In this document: positions 57,667 to 64,000 of the stretch, one piece after another
How positions within the stretch are numbered: position 1 is the stretch's first letter
How the letters are laid out: each line of letters begins with the position of its first letter
DNA from: Larix kaempferi
Taxonomy: Eukaryota > Streptophyta > Pinopsida > Pinales > Pinaceae
Direction: 5' to 3'
DNA length: 64,000 nucleotides
Assembly: GCA_027924585.1 (NCBI GenBank)
Contig: BSBM01000826.1
Span: forward strand, 10,509,501 to 10,573,500
Translations under genes and position numbers: made by a program
Notes under the pieces: model-generated
The model's input: the letters and a program-made list of their open reading frames with translations, nothing else
What the model was told of the DNA's origin: nothing
Database searches by the model: none

Positions 57667-59967
57667 CCTTCCACGAGACATGTCGAATTGTGGATTCCGT
57701 CATGGGTCCACCCAGATATTTAGATGAGATATGACCTTGAGAGAATTCTAGAATACGAGGTATGTTTCTACGGGTAATTATCGGCATGTTAAAGAAATAG
57801 ACTTGAGATTTTTCCTTATTGATTTCCAAGCAGCTGGCATTGAGAAAGATGTCTACGATTATTTTGATGCCGTTAGCTTCCTGAACAGAGGAGGGGCCCA
57901 TTAGCATGGTGTCGTCAACAAATTGCTAGTGGGTTTGGGGAACCAATCCATCACAAAGGTTTAGGCCAAGAATAATATTACTTTGTTGAGTTGCTCCTAA
58001 AATTCTTCCCAGCCCTTTCGCAATGATAATGAATAGAAATGGGGACAAGGGGTCCCCCTGATGAATTCCACGGGAAGCCGTAAAGGGTTGAGAGGGAGTG
58101 CCATTAACCAAAATTGAGAAGAAGGGGGAAGAGACCAAGCTCATTATCCAGTCAATCCAAATATAGGTGAAACCAAAAGACTTTAGCACCTCTGCTAAGA
58201 AGGTCCAATTTAACTTATCATAGGCTTTGGACAAGTCCAGTTTGAGAAGCATACCTTGTATTTTGTCCTTCTTTATGGAGTGGATGGATTCATGGACCAT
58301 AATTATACCATCCAGGATTTGGTGCCCTTCCACAAAACCCGCCTGCTCTGGAGCAGAGGGAGGAGCACACGTAACTGATTACAAATGACCTTTGTTATGA
58401 CTTTATAAATGACATTACAAAGGAATATGGGCCTAAAATTTCATGGGTCTTTTGTGCGTGTTTCCTTTGGGATGAGCATCATAAAAGTGGCATTGAGAGC
58501 TTTGAGGATGCTTCTTGACCGATGAGAATATTCTACTATAGCCAGAACTTCTGATTTCAACCAATCCCAACAGGTATGGAAGAAGTTGGTGGTGAGGCCA
58601 TCCGAGACGGGGGCTTTGTCTACCACCATCTGCTTGATTGCTTCCCTGACTTAATCCATGCTTATGGTTTTCATGAGAAGCTTGTTATGGTCTTCCGTAA
58701 TCAACATTGGATTGTGTTGAAGGACATCCTCCCTCTCCACCCTCCTATTGATGTTTGGTTCTTCCAGCAAATCGGTAAAGAAATCATTCAGGGTCTGTTC
58801 CATATTCGGTTGTGTTTCCGCAAGACTTTCGTCCCCTCTCTTAAGTCGCACCACCCAGTTCCCATGCCGATGTTGGATGGCCGCTTTATGAAAATATTTT
58901 GTATTGCACTCTGTGTGCGCTCCCCATCTTTCAACCATTGGTTCCTGGATTTTTGTTTCCAGATTAGTTCTTCTTGTTGATCCTCAAGATTGAGTTCTTT
59001 AAGAAGGTTTTGTTCTTGTTCCCTCAACTCCGCGGAATAACCCCAAGACATGGCCGCACTATGTACCTCATTCATTTTAAGATCTAACAGTTTCTTACAT
59101 TGGAAAATGTTCCTGAAGGTGTCTTTATTCCATTTCTTGATTTTACCTTTTAGGTACTTTAGCTTTTGTTGGAAGTGGTACATCAAGGTTCCCGTGATGG
59201 GGGACAATTCTGCCACCATTGTCTCATTTGATCCAGAAATTCAGGGTGGAGGAGACAAAATTGTTCGAACCTAAACGGCCTACGGAGGTTCTCCCCTATT
59301 CTCTGCCAATCGAGGCTAATCGGCCAATGGTCTGAGCCTGTAGAGGAGAGCATGAATGCCGACAACTCCCCCCTCCCATCATAATGGATTTAAACACCAG
59401 GAACCTGTCCATCCTAGATGAAATGCTTCTGTTGTTCCAAGTGAACAAACCGTTGTAGGTTCTAACATCAATTAGCTCCACCATTTCAATCACCTCCGAG
59501 AAGTAATCACTGCTAGGGTGCAGGCAGTGTATTCCCCCTCGCTTCTCATCCAAACTCTTGATCAAGTTAAAGAATTCTTCAACAAGGAAGTTGAGCAAGG
59601 AGTCAAAGAAAGAATTCTTCAAGTTGGCTATTGACGGTCCATACACATTGGACAAAAAACCTCTGACTCTAGTTCCTATAACATGAAAAGAATATGATCA
59701 GATAAAATTTGAGGCCATCCAATCGATCAGACTCACCTCCTTAGGGTTCCAAAGAATGTCGATTCCCCTAGCCATTCGAATGGCATTAGTAGCTATGACT
59801 TCACAATGTTTCCATATTTTCTTCTCGATAGATCGAAGATTCGCTTCCGAACATTTAGTTTTTTGGAGAAAAACTATAGAAGGCCTTTCTAGTTCAATAT
59901 TCTATCTCAGAAGATGTGTCTTTAGAAGTCTCTTACAACCTCTAATATTCCAGAATGTAATCCGCAT
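57667..59967 (-). pseudogene. LINE ORF2 N-terminal part: endonuclease and RT
   Basis: The endonuclease starts MRITFWNIRGCKR, with PSIVFLQKTK, SNVYGP, the TYNGLFTWNN block and, near the end, a GSDHWPI segment. The RT follows with a PVSDGLTTNFF segment, KLDLSKAYDKLNWTFL (catalytic Asp), SRGIHQGDPLSPFLF and the FVDD catalytic pair near 57915 just after a TAG stop. ISSKYLGGPM leads into the solo LTR. Several stops (for example near 58640 and 59690) disable it. Confidence 0.88.
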
Positions 59968-60191
59968 CTTATAACACTTTGGGGTTGGAGGAGGCTAGGG
60001 CTGCATCGATAGTTGGATACTAGAAACTAGTTTCTTCCCAACCATTTGAATTATTTCAATATTGTTGCGTCATCCCCTTTTCCCCCCCTACTTTTCTTTT
60101 CTCCCTCGGTTTTCTTTAAGGATTCAAAAGCTATGCCCAAATATTTGATATTTTTTGTCTTTATGATGGCTTGCTCTAACAAGGATACCTG

Positions 60192-60977
60192 CTACGGGGT
60201 GATAGAGATCGGATCTTCAACAGTGCATGCCACCTCCAGACCATCCAAGTCTAGATCTCCCAGTTTCATTTCTTCTCCGTCTTCCTCTTGCATGGAGCAG
60301 TCTTCTCCCACTACTTCTTTCTCTGTGTCCTGAGCTATGCTACTTAGCACTGGATTGGTGGTAATATCTCTCTTCTCTTTTTGGTGTTTCTCCTCCTCGA
60401 CGGTTCCCTCTTCCATTGACTGCAAAACTTCAAACCTATTGAGAGTTTGGGATTTCTTGTGAACTTCAGGTCTCTGTACTTTCTTGGCTGTCCTTTTCTT
60501 GTTGGAAACTTTTGTGAACCCTTCTTGATTTTTTTTTCAGAATTGGTATTCCCTCCTGGCTATTTATTTGACGGGAATTCTTTGAACCGATGCCCATGTT
60601 CGTGGCATCACAGACACCAAAATGGAATATGTTTATAGTCTATTGCATGAAACCAATCTTCATCCTCCGAGGTTATGTCAATCCCCTCCAAAAGATCTTG
60701 GGATATGTCCATATAGAGGCAGATGCGAGCATACGAGGTATACCTCATTTTCTTTATTTTCTCAGAGACCTTGGCAAACACCCCCAACGTATTTCCAATA
60801 TTAGTGAGTATTTCCTCCTTCCAGTATTCGGTGGGTAAAGAATAAAGACGCAACCATACCGGGGAAATTGTTAGATTTTCCTTATCCGTGTTGAAACGTT
60901 CTTTCCAGGGGTGAAGGTATAGCCCTGTAGAGTTAATAAAATATGACACATTATCGAAAATGTGGCTGAAATCCTTC
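60192..60977 (-). pseudogene. LINE ORF1, truncated
   Basis: A DUF4283-like RNA-binding region (PVWLRLYSLPTEYWKEE, IGNTLGVFAKVS, YARICLYMDIS) is followed by a CCHC knuckle near 60560-60610. The knuckle has an in-frame stop after WCL and lacks the last Cys (CHEHGHRFKEFP). An acidic tail lies at 60192-60425. The N-terminus is cut off by the junction with the direct repeat at about 60978. Confidence 0.8.
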
Positions 60978-62480
60978 AGTAGTAAAATATTTCTTTGTAA
61001 TTTGTTTTGATGTGTAATTGCTATCATCATCCAGAAATGGATCTAGTTATGTATGATGAATGTATGATTTAGTTGGAACACGATACTTATTTCCATAATG
61101 ATTATATATAATATGTACAAGGCATGTTTGACCTAAGATGTAGACATTCTGCTATTTTATATCTTGTCTTTTGCATTCAATGACAGTGCTAAACCAGTTT
61201 TACAACATTTTCCATGCTTTCGAAAATTTCAAGGACATGGATATAGAAACCACCTCAGTTTATCTGAGAAAAAATAGTCTTTCGGAGTAGTTCTAATGAT
61301 ATGCATGATGATGCATTAATGTGATTTCTATTCTTGTTAGTGTGTGTTCTTATTCCTAATAACCCTTGCAAGTTTCTCATTAACTCTAAAAATTCTAAAT
61401 CAGATGACATAATTCATATTTTGATTGTCAACAAAAAAAGGGAAAGGTTGTATTCATATGTATAAACAAAAAAGCATGTTATTTTTTTTAGAGGGTAGCT
61501 TTAAAATGTGAGGTTTGGAAAGTAAGCTATTTGGCAATTGATACACTATATTAAGGTTGTGGGTCTCGATAAGGCTCCACATTGTAATAATGGTTCATGG
61601 TTGCCATAATCACTCCATGGTGTAAATTGTTCAAATATATCAGTTTGTGAGCATGTCAAGATTTAGGTTCCCACATTTCCATGGGAACATTAAGGGACGA
61701 GATAACACGTGGAGTCCCCACTTTCCCTGAATCTAGTTAGTGCAGTTGTGTTTCACTGACACATTTAGTCGTGAGTGACCGAATATTGCTTGTGAAATGT
61801 ATAAATAAATCCTTCCTCTCCTCATTCATGCATTTTTTCATTCGATATTCTAGGAGTTGCTGGTATATACTCTTCTATTGCACTACCTTAGTAATCTCTA
61901 GAATCAAAATTTGAGTCTTCATGACAAAAGATTCACCAAGATGTTACAAGGTTTTATAATTGGATGGAAGATTCTCCACGTTTTTACAATATTTTCTAAT
62001 TTAATGAAATATACGTCAAGATTTTACAATATCTTAGAATTTAGTGAAAGATTCTTCAATATTTTACAAGACGCTATAATAGAATGAAATTTTACCCAAA
62101 AAAATATATATACATATTATATTATTGATAAAATAGCCTTCAAATTTTCTCATATATTAGAGAGATTTGCCCATTTATTATACATATAAATTTTGGGGGG
62201 TTCTTAAAATTATCCCTCGTAGAAGGGATGAGACAAGTCATGGAGTATTTCAACACACACATGAAAAAGCAAGAGGTCAAACATGAGGTAATGGAAGCAA
62301 AGTTGAATGCATGTGTTGAAGTGTGATAAGTTTTCTAGTGATTTTGAAATGGACTATAACATAATTATGGTGTTTATGCCAGGGTTCCCAAGTGAGTCAT
62401 CCATTGTTTCATTGTTAATAATAAGTTGTGTTTTGATTTTGTACCGTTATAAAGAAGTGTGATGGGTCAAGGTAAATTCA
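60978..62480 (+). repeat. Long direct repeat, copy D, right part
   Basis: Matches copy C from about 43668 to 45200, including the conserved TATAAATA (61800-61807), and ends GGTAAATTCA. It is followed by an (AATAA)n-type run and then the ERF 3' flank. Confidence 0.8.
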
Positions 62481-63111
62481 ATAAAATAAAATAAAATAAA
62501 AAATTGTTTAACTCATCTATAAAGTTGCAAATAAAAAAAAATCTTTAAAAAATATTAAAATTAAAATGAAAAAAAAAATCATTTCACCTAATTTTTAACC
62601 ATATTCTTAAAAATAAAATCAATAAAAAATATTAATTCAGTAAATTATAACTATATTCTTTTCCTTTCCTTCTTATTTATAAAAAAATATTTTTTTCATT
62701 TTCTTTATAAAATAAAATATATCACCTATATATTATAAAATTTATTAAGAAAAAATGAAATTATATAAATTATAAATATTAATAAAAATTGTTATATATA
62801 ATTAACTAAAACAAACTTTAACAATAAGAATAATAGCATATAAATATTATGAAATTTATTACATATAATTAACTAAAACTAACTTTAAAAACAAGAATAA
62901 TAACATATGTAATGTCACACAAATATCAACCCTATTCTTTTCATTTCATTTATAAATTGAAATATAATATACCATGTAACGTTTCGACTGGATGTATACA
63001 TAAAAATGGTTCATGAAATACTTGCAATGACGAAAAGATTGATCCAAACTAGGGAATTTTGCTGAGACACCAAGAGAAACAAAACAAAATTCATATTTTA
63101 TTTCCATAGTA
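62481..63111. other. Shared 3' flank of the ERF locus, copy 3
   Basis: Matches 15037-15669 and 45216-45884 up to TTCATATTTTATTTCCATAG, after which the sequence departs. Confidence 0.65.
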
Positions 63112-63980
63112 GTAGATAGCCTAGAACCGAACTGCCATAAATTACACTTGTTCTTACTGCATTATGCAGAACAATGTGGGACAATATTTAGCATCTTTAT
63201 TATACCATCGTCATATTTACATATTTTTCCAAGGCGTTGACTGCTCCTTCATGGTGACGGATAACCATTAGAATACAGTGAAATAAAGAGCTGAGTTATA
63301 TTAGTTTACTTTAAAAAAAAATGTATACAGTGAATGCCTGATCGGCTCTTCTCTTAGCAATTTAAAAGCATTATTAGATTAGCAACTTTTCAAATGGTCT
63401 AGTGTCAATATCAATTTCATTAGATCAAAACCACAATTTAGGTTGATAAGGTTAGGATCAAAAACACAATTTTATACATTCATTTTTCATTTGACCATTC
63501 AATTAATTGGTACATAAAATAAAAGAGAGAACATGCAATGCAATGCATATTTTGTCCACCAATATTATATATATATTTTCAAACATTTGTAGCTTGTGAC
63601 AACAGCAGCATATACCAATATTATATTTTCAAATCATTTGTAATTTGTCACAGCAGCAGCATGCCAATACTATAAATTGGACTATGCTTGAAAACAACAA
63701 ATCCATGAGCTAATGAAGGAGATTAGTATATCCATGAACTGGTGAAGATACAACCTCGAGGCTATAGCAGCAAATTGTATTAAAATAACTGTTAGAATCG
63801 GTAAAACAGAAACAATAATGTTCATAAATGATCCATACATATATTGTATTAATTGTAACTCTAACATAAATGATCCATACATATATTGTATTAATTGTAA
63901 ATGTAAAAGAGGCCATTGAATCTTCACTCATTCGATTATAAATGATAGAATAATATAGCTCAGCGTTTGGACCATCAATG
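63112..63980. other. Unmatched insertion between ERF flank and ERF end
   Basis: About 870 bp not found beside the other two ERF copies. It contains two local tandem duplications: a ~70-bp unit near 63560-63670 (CAGCAGCAT recurs) and a 43-bp unit near 63828-63905 (ATGATCCATACATATATTG recurs). No gene is recognised. Confidence 0.4.
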
Positions 63981-63987
63981 CTCGGTT

Positions 63988-64000
63988 CTATAGTGAACCA
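63988..64000 (-). CDS. Probable C-terminus of a third ERF copy, cut by window edge
   Basis: CTCGGTTCTATAGTGAACCA at the very end matches CTCGGTTCTATACTGAACCA beside the other copies. On the minus strand it would encode ...GSL and a TAG stop, where the intact gene ends GSV. The shared 3' flank nearby supports the call, but only four codons are visible. Confidence 0.4.

Larger units (their letters stand above)
53742..60977 (-). mobile_element. L1-type LINE, 5'-truncated, inserted into direct-repeat copy D
   Basis: On the minus strand the order is ORF1 (DUF4283-like and CCHC), AP endonuclease, RT, zinc-binding region and RNase H, as in plant L1 elements. The 5' end stops inside the DUF4283-like region. 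The 3' end near 53742 runs into AAAAGAAAAA on the minus strand, a possible degenerate poly(A). About 650 bp of the host repeat (43014-43667 in copy C) is missing at the insertion site. A solo LTR (57168-57666) interrupts ORF2. Confidence 0.9.

Overview
The window is plant nuclear DNA from a large, repeat-rich genome. The evidence is a single-exon AP2/ERF gene, plant-type Ty1/copia and Ty3/gypsy elements, and an L1-type LINE with a C-terminal RNase H domain. Repeats are old, nested and spaced far from genes, which fits a seed plant with a bloated genome, possibly a gymnosperm; this is inference and no species can be named. I saw no rRNA or CRISPR, and no tRNA gene caught the eye.

Layout. 1-2275: edge of a decayed gypsy element (minus). 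2323-6975: copia element 1 (minus), killed by nonsense mutations and missing most of one LTR. 6976-8954: unassigned. 8955-15036: first copy of a large repeat complex with relic reading frames. 15037-15980: 3' flank and 3' end of a broken ERF-family gene. 15981-26510: an apparently very young gypsy-type element (minus) with 727-bp LTRs that look identical and a 5-bp target duplication. It has one intact 1577-codon gag-protease frame and no reverse transcriptase, RNase H or integrase. 26793-35560: copia element 2 (minus), with LTRs, primer site and TTTAT target duplication, carrying an hAT-like insertion (28147-29922). 35881-45200: two ~3.0-kb direct repeats around a 3.35-kb interior. 45885-46976: the one intact host gene, a DREB-type AP2/ERF factor (minus), with a TATA box and a 60-bp repeat array upstream. 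48240-49620: LINE relic. 49948-53576: copia element 3 (plus), truncated. 53577-62480: another copy of the 3-kb repeat, split by an L1-like LINE that itself holds a solo LTR. 62481-64000: the ERF 3' flank again, ending in what looks like the C-terminus of a third ERF copy.

The organising theme is a tandem cluster of ERF loci, all minus strand, each with the same 3' flank and the same long repeat beyond it, later broken up by layered insertions. Only the middle gene is whole. The two most unusual items are the young gag-protease-only element, which must borrow its polymerase and integrase if it moves, and the 3-kb direct repeats with an LTR-like layout whose family I do not recognise.
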